Positions 17,395 through 25,657 of a DNA stretch of 64,000 nt are shown in pieces. Every line of letters starts with the position of its first letter. Position 1 is the stretch's first letter. Both the position numbers and the translations under genes were made by a program. Source of the DNA: Streptomonospora nanhaiensis (GTDB lineage: Bacteria; Actinomycetota; Actinomycetes; Streptosporangiales; Streptosporangiaceae); assembly GCF_026642255.1 (NCBI RefSeq), contig NZ_CP113264.1, forward strand, positions 1,922,001 through 1,986,000, given 5' to 3'. The notes under the pieces were generated by a model. That model ran no database searches and was not told the origin of the DNA. It saw nothing but the letters and a program-made list of their open reading frames with translations.

Positions 17395-17798
17395 CGCTCA
17401 GATCACCCCTGCACACGCGGGGAGGACTGGGCAGGGCCTGCCACGATTCACTGTCCCGCTCGACCGACATTGCCAGAAGGGCTCGCGCCCCGGGAGGACG
17501 TCGGAGCCGCCGCCTGACGTGCGCCATCCTCCCACCGTGCGGGGGCAACTGCCAAAGCGCCCCCAAACGGGCTCTCGGCCCGACCCAGTCGAGGATACTC
17601 AGTCGGCCCCCGCGGTGCGCTGTGCCCCTCTCGTCCCCGGAGGCCGGGGCGTTAGTGTGCACCCATGACAAACACTCCGCCGAGCGGCTAGCCTCACGGC
17701 TGGAGTCGGGGGCCGGGCCGCCCGGCGGCGCCCGGTCCACGGCCGACGCCGGCACCGCCGACACCGACGCGTACCGCACGATCCCCTGGAGCCGCTCC

Positions 17799-18596
17799 GT
17801 GAGACCGACCGACACCGTACCCCTCATCCCCGGGGCGGAGCCCTTCAGCCACCGCGGGTCGGAGGTCGGCGTACTGCTCTGTCACGGATTCACCGGGTCC
17901 CCGTACTCGATGCGCCCCTGGGGGGAGCACCTCGCCGCCGCGGGGTACAGCGTGGAGATCCCCCTCCTGCCCGGGCACGGCACGGTCTGGCAGGACATGA
18001 ACCTCACCACCAGCGACGACTGGTTCGCCGAGGCCGAACGGGCCCTGCTGGACCTGGCCTCGCGCTGCGGGGAGGTGTACGTCATGGGGCTGTCCATGGG
18101 CGGGGCCCTCACCCTGCGCCTGGCCCAGGAGCACCCGGACCTCGTGCGCGGGGCGGTGCTGGTCAACCCGTCCCTGGCCCTGGAGGACGCGAGGCTGCCG
18201 TTCATCGCGCCGGTCCGCCGCCTCGCCTCGCGGATCATGCCCTCCACGCCGGGGCTCTCCAGCGACGTCTCCAAGGACGACACGACCGAGGGCGGGTACG
18301 ACAGGGTCCCCACCGCGGCCGCCGCGACACTCCCGAAGCTGTGGCGCGCAGTTCAGGAGGGCATGTCCGGTTTGCGAGCGCCGATTCTGGCCTATCGCAG
18401 TACCCAGGACCACGTCGTCGGACCGCGGAGTCTGCGTATCCTCGCTAGGAGAGCGGTCAACACCCGGCTGACGATCCACCTGCTGCACGACAGCTACCAC
18501 GTGGCGACCCTCGACCATGACGCCGCCGCCATCTTCGACGGAAGCCTCGCCTTCGTGCGGGAGCACCGTAGAAGCGGGGAAGGAGCCGACCGATGA
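17799..18596 (+). CDS. Alpha/beta hydrolase, Est30-like carboxylesterase or monoacylglycerol lipase
   Basis: 265 aa. The nucleophile elbow is GLSMG (Ser99); the oxyanion HGFTGSP lies near 29-35; the acidic residue is probably Asp in YRSTQDHVV, and the catalytic His is in SYHVATLDHD near the C-terminus. This pattern matches the Est30/YvaK carboxylesterase group acting on small lipid esters. GTG 17799 is chosen because GGAG lies 9-12 bases upstream and the pre-GTG frame is Arg/Ala-rich without hydrolase features. It overlaps the following membrane-protein gene by four bases (ATGA). Confidence 0.9.
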   Translation: MRPTDTVPLIPGAEPFSHRGSEVGVLLCHGFTGSPYSMRPWGEHLAAAGYSVEIPLLPGHGTVWQDMNLTTSDDWFAEAERALLDLASRCGEVYVMGLSMGGALTLRLAQEHPDLVRGAVLVNPSLALEDARLPFIAPVRRLASRIMPSTPGLSSDVSKDDTTEGGYDRVPTAAAATLPKLWRAVQEGMSGLRAPILAYRSTQDHVVGPRSLRILARRAVNTRLTIHLLHDSYHVATLDHDAAAIFDGSLAFVREHRRSGEGADR

Positions 18597-19510
18597 CGCA
18601 ACGTCGGGGTAACGGCCTGCTCGCCGACGCCTACGTGCCCCTCATCCTGCTCGCGCCCTCGCACGCCGACACGATGCTGGAGGCGCTGCGACGCAGCGGG
18701 ATCGCCGCCTACGCGGTGCCCCTGAACGAGGACGTCCTGGATCCGTCCGGGGGCGGGGCCGACGACCCGCCCACCGACCACCTCTACGTGGACGCCGAGG
18801 AGCGGGCCGCGGCGGAACGGGTCCTGGGCGCCGAGCTGCCCGACCTGGGCCACTCCGACCCGGACCTGCTCGCACCGCACGGGGACTCCAGGCCCGAGGC
18901 CGACGGCGCGGAGGGCGGGGCCGCCCCCGACGCCCAGGCCGACGGCCCCGCGGGCGGCGACCTGCTCGACGGGCCGCTCGGCGACCCCGACGCCGCGCAG
19001 GCCAGGTCCTCCGACGAGGACCACGTCTGGAACGACCTGGTGGCGCGCTTCTACGACGAGGACGCCTCCGACCGGCCCACCCGCACGGCCTGGCCGGACG
19101 CCGAGAACCTCGGGGCCTCCGACCGGCGCGAGGACGCCGGGCCCGGGGGAGGCGGCGCCCCCGACGGCGACCTGCTCGCCGGAGGCCCTCCCGACGCAGC
19201 CGGGGAGGACGACGAGGACGAGGACGAGGACGCGCGGCGCCGGGCCGAGGCGGAGCTGGAGGGCCACTACGAGCCCCCGCCCCCGCCTCCCCTGCTCAAG
19301 GGCGACCGGGTCGGCATCGCCGCCTGGTTCGGGCTGCTGGGCGGACCCGTGCTGGTGTTCGGCGCGGCGTTCGCCGGCATCTCCCTGCCGAACTGGATGA
19401 TGTTCCTCGCCGTGGTGGCGTTCCTCGCCAGCTTCGTCGTGCTCATCCTGCGCATGACCGACTCGCGGCCGCCCGGGGACAACGGGCCGGACAACGGGGC
19501 GGTGGTCTGA
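18593..19510 (+). CDS. Membrane protein with acidic cytoplasmic domain
   Basis: 305 aa. The N-terminal 85 residues look like a small alpha-beta domain (AYVPLILLAPSHADTMLEALRRSGIAAYAVPL, then DHLYVDAEERAAAERVL), reminiscent of DUF2007-type putative signal-transducing domains. Residues 85-230 are a very acidic, Asp/Gly/Pro-rich linker with a run of about ten Asp/Glu near 205. The C-terminus holds two membrane helices (about 240-262 and 268-287). Start overlaps the esterase stop. Its stop lies one codon before the coding sequence of the MacS-like kinase in the same frame, which is unusual. Confidence 0.8.
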   Translation: MTQRRGNGLLADAYVPLILLAPSHADTMLEALRRSGIAAYAVPLNEDVLDPSGGGADDPPTDHLYVDAEERAAAERVLGAELPDLGHSDPDLLAPHGDSRPEADGAEGGAAPDAQADGPAGGDLLDGPLGDPDAAQARSSDEDHVWNDLVARFYDEDASDRPTRTAWPDAENLGASDRREDAGPGGGGAPDGDLLAGGPPDAAGEDDEDEDEDARRRAEAELEGHYEPPPPPPLLKGDRVGIAAWFGLLGGPVLVFGAAFAGISLPNWMMFLAVVAFLASFVVLILRMTDSRPPGDNGPDNGAVV

Positions 19511-19513
19511 CCG

Positions 19514-20842
19514 CTGGGCTTCGACGTCCCCCTCTGGCGCGCGTTCGCCGTCTTCCGCGCCGCGACCCTGGTCTACTCCCTCGTCCTCCTGGTCCAGAAC
19601 CACGGAGCCCTGACCAGGCCCTGGGTCGCGTGGACGGTCCTGGCGGCCATGGCCGTGTGGACCGTGGCCGCCACCTACGGCTACGCGCGCCCCGAGCTCC
19701 GCACCTGGCGCCTGCTCACCGCCGACCTGGCCGTCGCGTTCGCCTGCATGTTCGCGACGGCCGCCGCCGCCACGCCCTTCTACCTCACCCAGGCCCCGCC
19801 CCTGAGCGGCTACTGGTTCGCGGGGGCGGCGCTCTCCGCCGCCGTCATCTGGGGACGGCGCGGAGCCGGTGTCGTCGCCCTCCTCTACGGCTTCGCCGAC
19901 CTCACGCTGCGCGTCGTCATGGACGCGAACATCACCGCCGCCACCGCACGGGGGGTCGTGCTCCTGCTGCTGGCGTCCCTGGTCGTCGGGTACATGGCCA
20001 AGGTCGCCGAACAGGCGGAGCGGCGCTTCGCCCAGGCGGTCTCCCTGGAGGCCCGCCTCCGTGAGCGGGAGCAGCTCGCCCGCTCGATCCACGACTCCGT
20101 GCTCCAGGTGCTCGCCCTCGTCAGCCGGCGCGGGGCCGAGGCCGGCGGCGAGGCCGCCGAGCTCGGCCGGATGGCGGGCGAGCAGGAGGTGCGGCTGCGC
20201 GCCCTTTTCGCGGACGGGCTCCCGGGCGGGGATCCGCCCGGCGGGTCGTCCGGGGACGGCGCCGCGCGGGCGGGGGCGCCGGGGGCCCGCGGAGCGCCGC
20301 GGTGGGCCGGCGCCCGGGACGGCGCCTCCGGCCGCGCCGCGGCCGTGCACGCCGACCCGCGGTCCGGGGGAGGGCCCCGGGGCGGCGGTCCGGGGGCGGG
20401 GTTCGACGGCGCCCCCGTGGACCTGCGCGAACAGGTCCGCAGGGCGGAGTCGTCCCGCGTCTCGGTGTCCGCGCCGGCCTCCCCCGTCCTGCTCCCCGCG
20501 CGCACGGCAGAGGAGCTGGCCGCCGCGGTCCTCGCGGCCCTGGACAACGTGGAGCGGCACTGCCCCGGCGGCACCCGTGCCTGGGTGCTGCTGGAGGACG
20601 AGCCCGGCGGGGTGACCGTGTCCGTGCGCGACGAGGGGCCGGGGATCGCGCCGGGCCGGCTGGAGGAAGCGCACGCGGACGGCCGCCTCGGCGTGGCCCA
20701 GTCCATCCGGGGGCGTGTGCGGGACCTGGGGGGAACCGTCGAGTACGTCTCGGTCCCGGGGCAGGGAACGGAGGTGGAGATGCGCGTCCCCCGGGGGAAC
20801 CCGCCTCAGAGGGGAGGCCCGTGGCCCGGTTCCTCCTGGTAG
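19514..20842 (+). CDS. macS: MacS-family sensor histidine kinase with non-standard start
   Basis: 442 aa from CTG 19514. Several N-terminal membrane helices sense a membrane signal. The H-box is LARSIHDSVLQVLALVSRR, and GEAAELGRMAGEQEVRLRALF is characteristic of MacS. An Ala/Gly/Pro-rich linker about 75 residues long follows. The HATPase has LDNVERHC (N box), VRDEGPGI (G1) and RLGVAQSIRGRVRDLGG (G2). The first helix (LWRAFAVFRAATLVYSLVLLV) lies upstream of the first ATG (19649), and no ATG, GTG or TTG occurs in that stretch after the preceding TGA, so CTG initiation or TGA read-through is implied. The 3' end overlaps the opposing gene by 37 bases. The MacR-like partner is 5 kb away. Confidence 0.75.
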   Translation: MGFDVPLWRAFAVFRAATLVYSLVLLVQNHGALTRPWVAWTVLAAMAVWTVAATYGYARPELRTWRLLTADLAVAFACMFATAAAATPFYLTQAPPLSGYWFAGAALSAAVIWGRRGAGVVALLYGFADLTLRVVMDANITAATARGVVLLLLASLVVGYMAKVAEQAERRFAQAVSLEARLREREQLARSIHDSVLQVLALVSRRGAEAGGEAAELGRMAGEQEVRLRALFADGLPGGDPPGGSSGDGAARAGAPGARGAPRWAGARDGASGRAAAVHADPRSGGGPRGGGPGAGFDGAPVDLREQVRRAESSRVSVSAPASPVLLPARTAEELAAAVLAALDNVERHCPGGTRAWVLLEDEPGGVTVSVRDEGPGIAPGRLEEAHADGRLGVAQSIRGRVRDLGGTVEYVSVPGQGTEVEMRVPRGNPPQRGGPWPGSSW

Positions 20843-21462
20843 GAGAACCGCTGCTCGCTCCACGGGTCGGCGCGGTTGTGGTAGCCGCGCTCCTCCCAGA
20901 ACCCCCGCCGGTCGGCGGTCATGTACTCCACCGCGCGCAGCCACTTCACGCTCTTCCACCCGTAGAGGTGGGGGACCACGAGCCGCAGCGGGAAACCGTG
21001 CTCGGGGGCGAGGGGCTCCCCGTCGCGGTGGGTGGCCAGGAGGACCTGCTCGGACAGGAAGTCGTCCAGGCGCAGGTTGGCGCTGTACCCGTACTCCCCC
21101 CAGGCCATCACGTGCGTCACCTCCGGGGCCGGGGGCGCGGCGGAGACCAGGTCGAGGGCGCGGACCCCGCCCCAGGGGACGCCGGGGACGCTGAACCGCA
21201 TCACGCAGTGGAAGTCGCTCACCGAGTCGGTGCGGGGCAGCGTGCCGAACTCCTCCCACGTCCACCGGTAGGAGCCCAGGGTCTCCGTCGCGCCCATGAC
21301 CCGGAAGTCCCACCTGTGCGGCCGGAAGACGGGGACGGGCCCGTAGTGCAGCGGTCTGTGCTCGTACCGTACGGCCTGGCCCGGCGGGATCCCGGGCCCC
21401 CCGGCGCGCCCGGCGCGATCCTCCCCCGCACCGCCGTCCCCGTCCGCTCTCTCGGACAACAC
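20806..21462 (-). CDS. Sulfite-oxidase-like molybdopterin oxidoreductase
   Basis: 218 aa. Matches the single-domain molybdopterin fold of the sulfite oxidase family: WDFRVMGATETLGSYRWTWEEF, then DFHCVMRFSVPGVPWGGV, whose Cys is the likely Mo ligand, then HGFPLRLVVPHLYGWKSVKWLRAVE and GFWEERGYHNRADPW. The haem and dimerisation domains of eukaryotic enzymes are absent and no Tat signal is visible, so it is probably cytoplasmic. GTG 21462 is chosen because AGGGGG lies 3-8 bases upstream; longer frames run into the aroF leader region. The stop lies within macS. Substrate unknown. Confidence 0.85.
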   Translation of the reverse strand: MLSERADGDGGAGEDRAGRAGGPGIPPGQAVRYEHRPLHYGPVPVFRPHRWDFRVMGATETLGSYRWTWEEFGTLPRTDSVSDFHCVMRFSVPGVPWGGVRALDLVSAAPPAPEVTHVMAWGEYGYSANLRLDDFLSEQVLLATHRDGEPLAPEHGFPLRLVVPHLYGWKSVKWLRAVEYMTADRRGFWEERGYHNRADPWSEQRFSYQEEPGHGPPL

Positions 21463-21653
21463 GTCCCCCTGCTCGTCCCGCTCCGGCCGCCCGGCCCTTG
21501 CACTACGCCCCTGCCGACGGGTCGGGCGTGTCCCCCGCCGGGACCTCCCCGTCCCGTCCGCCGCGGGGGAACGCGGCGCCCGGCCATCCTGCCAGGCGCC
21601 GACGAGAGCCAGGTCACTCGCCCCGTGCGTGCGGGCACGCCGCAACCGTGCGC

Positions 21654-21667
21654 TATAGTCACAGCCA
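21654..21667 (+). promoter_or_regulatory. Promoter -10 of the aroF leader, leaderless
   Basis: TATAGT at 21654-21659 is a near-consensus -10, ending seven bases before the leader-peptide ATG at 21667. Transcription should start at or next to the A of that ATG. No clear -35 hexamer. Confidence 0.6.
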
Positions 21668-21738
21668 TGCAGCGAAACTTCTGGCGCTTTTATGGCTACC
21701 GGCCCGATACCCCGGTCGCCTGTAAAGCGCTGCGCTGA
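21667..21738 (+). CDS. Aromatic leader peptide of the aroF attenuator
   Basis: 23-codon open frame beginning MQRN and containing FWRFYGY at codons 5-11: five aromatic residues covering Phe, Trp and Tyr in seven positions. It ends with TGA at 21738, 12 bases before a hairpin followed by six T. DAHP synthase, encoded next, starts the pathway to exactly these amino acids. Ribosome stalling on these codons when charged aromatic tRNAs are scarce would influence folding of the following RNA. The ATG appears leaderless (TATAGT seven bases upstream). Classic attenuation logic supports this; expression is not proven. Confidence 0.75.
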   Translation: MQRNFWRFYGYRPDTPVACKALR

Positions 21739-21782
21739 CACAGACGACTTGAGCCCCGGGCCGGTAGAGCCCGGGGTTTTTT
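21694..21782 (+). terminator. Attenuator: alternative hairpins and T6 terminator before aroF
   Basis: The terminator stem is CCCCGGGC (21754-21761) with GCCCGGGG (21769-21776), a seven-base loop, and TTTTTT at 21777-21782, a rare T tract at this GC content. A competing 10-bp perfect pairing joins CTACCGGCCC in the leader codons (21696-21705) to GGGCCGGTAG (21758-21767), which includes part of the terminator 5' arm. A local hairpin (21694-21702 with 21712-21720) could sequester that leader segment. Confidence 0.75.
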
Positions 21783-21843
21783 CGTGTCCCGGGCGCGAAC
21801 CGGTCCCGCCACTCCCACCGACAAGCAGCTAGGGACGAACCAC

Positions 21844-22890
21844 ATGGTCATCGTGATGGCGCCGGACGCCACCCCCGACAACATCGACTCGCTCGTCGAA
21901 CTGGTCACCTCCTCCGGAGGCGAGGCCTACGTGACCCGAGGGGTCAGCCGTACGATCATCGGCCTGGTCGGGGACGTCGAGCGGTTCCAGAACCTGGGCC
22001 TGGCCGCGAAGCCCGGTGTCAGCGACGTCCTGCGCATCTCCGCGCCGTACAAGCTGGTGAGCCGCGAGAACCACGACAGCCGCAGCGTCGTCAGCGTCCG
22101 GGGGGTGCCGATCGGCGGGGACAACGTCACCGTCATCGCCGGCCCGTGCGCCGTCGAGACCCCGGAGCAGACCCTCGAGGCCGCCAGGATGGCCCTCACC
22201 GCGGGCGCCTCCCTGCTGCGCGGCGGCGCGTACAAGCCGCGGACCTCGCCGTACGCCTTCCAGGGGCTGGGCGAGGCGGGGCTGAAGATCCTCGCCGACG
22301 TCCGCGAGGAGACCGGTCTGCCCGTCGTCACCGAGGTGGTGGACGCCGCCGACGTCGAGCTCGTCGCCTCCTACGCCGACATGCTCCAGATCGGCACCCG
22401 CAACATGCAGAACTTCGCCCTGCTCCAGGCGGCGGGCGACGCGGGCAAGCCCGTCATGCTCAAGCGGGGGATGAGCGCCACCATCGAGGAGTGGCTGATG
22501 GCGGCCGAGTACATCGCCCAGCGGGGCAACCTCGACATCGTCCTGTGCGAGCGCGGCATCCGCACCTTCGAGAAGGCCACCCGGAACACGCTCGACATCA
22601 GCGCGGTCCCGGTCGCCCAGAACCTGTCCCACCTGCCGGTCATCGTCGACCCGTCCCACTCGGGCGGCAAGCGCGAACTGGTGCTCCCGCTGTCCCGCGC
22701 GGCGGTCGCGGTCGGCGCCGACGGCGTCATCGTGGACGTGCACCCGCACCCGGAGACCGCCCTGTGCGACGGCCCGCAGGCCCTGCTGGAGGAGGACCTG
22801 GCACAGCTGCGCGACCTGGCCGGCACCCTCGCCGCCCTGAGCGGGCGCACCCTCACCCCGGCGCCCGGCCGCGAGCTGGCCGGTCTCTGA
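21844..22890 (+). CDS. aroF: 3-deoxy-7-phosphoheptulonate (DAHP) synthase, type I beta
   Basis: 348 aa. Condenses phosphoenolpyruvate and erythrose 4-phosphate, the first step of the shikimate pathway. Residues 1-70 form an N-terminal ferredoxin-like regulatory domain (MVIVMAPDATPDNI...). The catalytic barrel follows with VIAGPCAVE, LRGGAYKPRTSPYAFQG, QIGTRNMQNF, VMLKRGM and DPSHSGGKRE, all conserved in the AroF/AroH class. ATG 21844 is chosen for the AGGGA eight bases upstream; an in-frame GTG at 21784 lies in the attenuator terminator. It ends eight bases before a 23-bp hairpin. Expression is probably controlled by the aromatic leader attenuator. Confidence 0.96.
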   Translation: MVIVMAPDATPDNIDSLVELVTSSGGEAYVTRGVSRTIIGLVGDVERFQNLGLAAKPGVSDVLRISAPYKLVSRENHDSRSVVSVRGVPIGGDNVTVIAGPCAVETPEQTLEAARMALTAGASLLRGGAYKPRTSPYAFQGLGEAGLKILADVREETGLPVVTEVVDAADVELVASYADMLQIGTRNMQNFALLQAAGDAGKPVMLKRGMSATIEEWLMAAEYIAQRGNLDIVLCERGIRTFEKATRNTLDISAVPVAQNLSHLPVIVDPSHSGGKRELVLPLSRAAVAVGADGVIVDVHPHPETALCDGPQALLEEDLAQLRDLAGTLAALSGRTLTPAPGRELAGL

Positions 22891-22897
22891 GGCCGTG

Positions 22898-22946
22898 GCG
22901 ACGGAGCCGCCCCGCCACGTCCGACGTGGCGGGGCGGCTCCGTCGC
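22898..22946. terminator. Bidirectional terminator between aroF and thiI
   Basis: Perfect 23-bp inverted repeat (22898-22920 and 22924-22946, outer bases GCGACGGAGCC) with a three-base CCG loop, between converging stops. Confidence 0.85.
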
Positions 22947-22956
22947 GGGGCCCGCG

Positions 22957-24246
22957 TCAGAGGCGGGCGGCGGCGGGCTTGCTCGCGCCGTCGAGGCGCT
23001 TGGGCGCGGCGTCGCCGAGGAAGCTCGGCTTGTGCACCTGGGCCGTGGTGACCAGGTGCTCGACGAGCTCCTCGGCGTCCAGGCGCTTCTCGATCTGGCG
23101 CAGGTCGGGGATCTTGGCGGCGGTCTCGACCTGGCGCGGGGTCAGCATGGTGCAGCAGTCCTCGTCGGGCAGCTCCGAGATGGCCAGGGTGCCGATCCTG
23201 CGGGCCTGGTCCATGATCTCGGTCTTGTCCATCCCGACGAGGGGGCGCAGGATCGGCAGGTCGACGGCGTCGTCCAGCGCGGTGAGGTTGGTCATGGTCT
23301 GGCTGGAGACCTGGCCGAGGGCGTCCCCGGTGACCAGGCACTCGGCGCCGAGGTCGTCGGCGAGGGCCTCCGCGGTCTTGAGCATCAGGCGCCGCTGGGC
23401 GACGATCTGGAGCCGTTCGATGCCGGAGCTCTTCAGCTGCTGCTGGGCCTTGCCGAAGGGGATCACGAACAGGCGCGAGCCCACCTGGTAGCGGTCCAGC
23501 TGGCGGACCAGGCTGTAGGCCTTGTAGATGGACTCCGGGCCGGTGAACGGCATCCCGGAGAAGTGCAGGAAGTCGACCTTCAGCCCGCGCCGGATCATCC
23601 GGTGCGCGGCCACGGGGGAGTCGATCCCGCCGGACATCAGCACCAGTCCGCGACCGCTCATCCCCGCGGGCAGGCCGCCCTGGCCCGGGATGCCGTCGGT
23701 GAACACGAACGCCTCGTCCTTGTCCACCTCGACGTACAGGGTGTTGTCGGGCCGCTTCAGGTTCACGGGGTAGCCGTGCGCCTCGATGACCTTGGAGCCC
23801 AGGTACCCGGCCAGCTCGGAGGAGGTCATCCCGAAGCGCTTGTCGCGGCGGCGCGCGCGCACCGCGAAGGAGCCCTGGCGGCCGGCCAGGGAGCGCACGC
23901 CGATGTCGGTGATGGCGTCCAGGTCCTTGGCCACTCGGCGGACCAGGTGCACCCACACCACGCCCATGACGTTGGCCATGCGGTCGGCGATCTCCGCGAC
24001 CTCCAGGTCGGAGGCGCCGGGCTTGCGGACGATGATGACGCCCGCGCCGCGCTGCGAGAGGCGGACCTCGCCCAGGTCGCGCACGGACGCGCGGATGTTG
24101 TTGTGGAGCCGCCGTTCGAACAGCTTGCGGTTGGAGCCCTTGAGGACGATCTCGCCGAGCTTCATGAGCACGCAGAGCTCGCCCAGCCCGGCCTCGGCTC
24201 CTACCTCGGTGACGGGGAGCGGCGCGGACTCGAGCGACGCGGACAT
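22957..24246 (-). CDS. thiI: tRNA 4-thiouridine sulfurtransferase ThiI
   Basis: 429 aa. Transfers sulfur to U8 of tRNA and, in many bacteria, to ThiS for thiamine synthesis. A ferredoxin-like/THUMP region spans about residues 25-190, including GEIVLKGSNRKLFERRL. The PP-loop ATP pyrophosphatase motif is SGGIDSP at 205-211. DALGQVSSQTMTNL and DEDCCTMLTPRQVETAAK near the C-terminus are typical. The C-terminal rhodanese domain of the E. coli enzyme is missing, as is normal for Gram-positive forms. ATG preceded by GGAGGT. Single gene; thiOSG lie 5 kb away. Confidence 0.93.
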   Translation of the reverse strand: MSASLESAPLPVTEVGAEAGLGELCVLMKLGEIVLKGSNRKLFERRLHNNIRASVRDLGEVRLSQRGAGVIIVRKPGASDLEVAEIADRMANVMGVVWVHLVRRVAKDLDAITDIGVRSLAGRQGSFAVRARRRDKRFGMTSSELAGYLGSKVIEAHGYPVNLKRPDNTLYVEVDKDEAFVFTDGIPGQGGLPAGMSGRGLVLMSGGIDSPVAAHRMIRRGLKVDFLHFSGMPFTGPESIYKAYSLVRQLDRYQVGSRLFVIPFGKAQQQLKSSGIERLQIVAQRRLMLKTAEALADDLGAECLVTGDALGQVSSQTMTNLTALDDAVDLPILRPLVGMDKTEIMDQARRIGTLAISELPDEDCCTMLTPRQVETAAKIPDLRQIEKRLDAEELVEHLVTTAQVHKPSFLGDAAPKRLDGASKPAAARL

Positions 24247-24586
24247 GGTGCTACCTCCGGTGAATGCCTACGGCCCGGTACGAGGTGGGAGCGTCGGCGG
24301 TGGAACCGGGTGTCCAGCGCCGCCCTCCAGTATCGAACATCCCCCCGACCGCTCGAACCGTTTTCCGACGGGGTGGGAGGGCATGCGGCGGTAAACACAG
24401 TGTTGCGGCGGTCCCGGACGCGGACGCGCCCCCTCCCCTGGGAGCTGGGAAGAGGGCGCTCACCGGCCCGGGGCCGGCGCACGTGGCCGGCGGCCGACGG
24501 GGCCGGTGGTGTCCGGGAGGCACCGGAGGTCCGTGTTCCGACGGTTCCGGCCCGTGTCGTGGGCGCTCCCGGAGCTCGCGGCGGGC
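24247..24586. other. Intergenic region between thiI and pfk
   Basis: No gene found. It contains the thiI upstream region and the downstream region of pfk, both on the minus strand. TCGAACCG at 24353 is not an SOS box because the second half-site is missing. No strong terminator stands out. Confidence 0.4.
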
Positions 24587-25612
24587 CTAGCCGAAGAAGA
24601 CCTCGGCCTCCTCGTAGCGCTCGGCCGGGACCGTCTTGAGGGTGTCGGTGGCCTCGGCCAGGTCGACGCGGACGATGGCGGTGCCCTGGAGGCCGACCAT
24701 CTTGCCGAACGACTTGTCGTGCACGGCCTCGATGGCGTTCACACCCAGGCGGGTCGCCAGCACGCGGTCGAACGCGGTGGGGGTGCCGCCGCGCTGCACG
24801 TGCCCCAGGACCACCGAGCGCGCCTCCTTGCCGGTGCGCTTCTCGATCTCCTCGGCGAGGCGCTGGCCGATGCCGCCCAGGCGCACGTGCCCGAAGGAGT
24901 CGGTCTCGCCGGTGGCCAGCTCCATCTGGCCCTCCTTGGGGTGCGCGCCCTCCGCGACGACGATGATCGGCGCGTACTGGGTCTGGAAGCGGCTCTCGAC
25001 GTGCTTGACGACGTCGTCGATGTCGAAGGGGCGCTCCGGGATGAGGATGACGTTGGCGCCGGCGGCCATGCCCGAGTGCAGGGCGATCCATCCGGCGTGG
25101 CGTCCCATGACCTCCACGACGAGGGCGCGGTGGTGCGACTCGGCCGTGGTGTGCAGGCGGTCGATCGCCTCCATGGCGATGTTCACGGCCGTGTCGAAAC
25201 CGAAGGTGTAGTCGGTCGCGTTGAGGTCGTTGTCGATGGTCTTGGGCACGCCCACGACGTTGACGCCGCGGTCGTGCAGCTGGCGGGCCACGCCCAGGGT
25301 GTCCTCGCCGCCGATGGCGACCAGCGCGTCGACGCCGAGCGCGGCCATGTTGTCCTTGACGCGCTCCACACCGCCCTCGATCTTCATGAGGTTGGTGCGG
25401 GACGAGCCCAGGATGGTGCCGCCCCGGGGGAGGATGCCGCGCACGGACTCGACGTTCAGCGGAACGGTGTCGCCCTCCAGCGGTCCGCGCCAGCCGTCCC
25501 GGAAGCCGATGAACTCGTACCCGTAGTCCTTGATGCCCTTGCGGACCACGGCGCGGATGACCGCGTTCAGACCAGGGCAGTCTCCGCCACCGGTCAGCAC
25601 CCCGACTCGCAT
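24587..25612 (-). CDS. pfp: 6-phosphofructokinase, probably pyrophosphate-dependent
   Basis: 341 aa. Phosphorylates fructose 6-phosphate in glycolysis. GGGDCPGLNAVIR (8-20) opens the phosphoryl-donor site; GGEDT at 101-105 and VPKTIDND at 122-129 form the active site. In E. coli numbering residues 104 and 124 decide the donor: Gly104 in ATP enzymes, Asp104 with Lys124 in pyrophosphate enzymes. Here they are Asp104 and Lys124, so PPi is the expected donor and the reaction should be reversible. Other landmarks are EVMGRHAGW and VLGHVQRGGTP. GAGGAG precedes the ATG. The promoter overlaps a DasR-type palindrome. Confidence 0.9.
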   Translation of the reverse strand: MRVGVLTGGGDCPGLNAVIRAVVRKGIKDYGYEFIGFRDGWRGPLEGDTVPLNVESVRGILPRGGTILGSSRTNLMKIEGGVERVKDNMAALGVDALVAIGGEDTLGVARQLHDRGVNVVGVPKTIDNDLNATDYTFGFDTAVNIAMEAIDRLHTTAESHHRALVVEVMGRHAGWIALHSGMAAGANVILIPERPFDIDDVVKHVESRFQTQYAPIIVVAEGAHPKEGQMELATGETDSFGHVRLGGIGQRLAEEIEKRTGKEARSVVLGHVQRGGTPTAFDRVLATRLGVNAIEAVHDKSFGKMVGLQGTAIVRVDLAEATDTLKTVPAERYEEAEVFFG

Positions 25613-25657
25613 ACGAATTCTCCTCGACGTTGTGTGTTCCCACGGCGCGAGACGCCA

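Noticed and set aside
24347-24370. SOS-like TCGAACCG in the thiI upstream region
   Set aside because: The second half-site GTTCGA is missing, unlike the perfect box at 39241.
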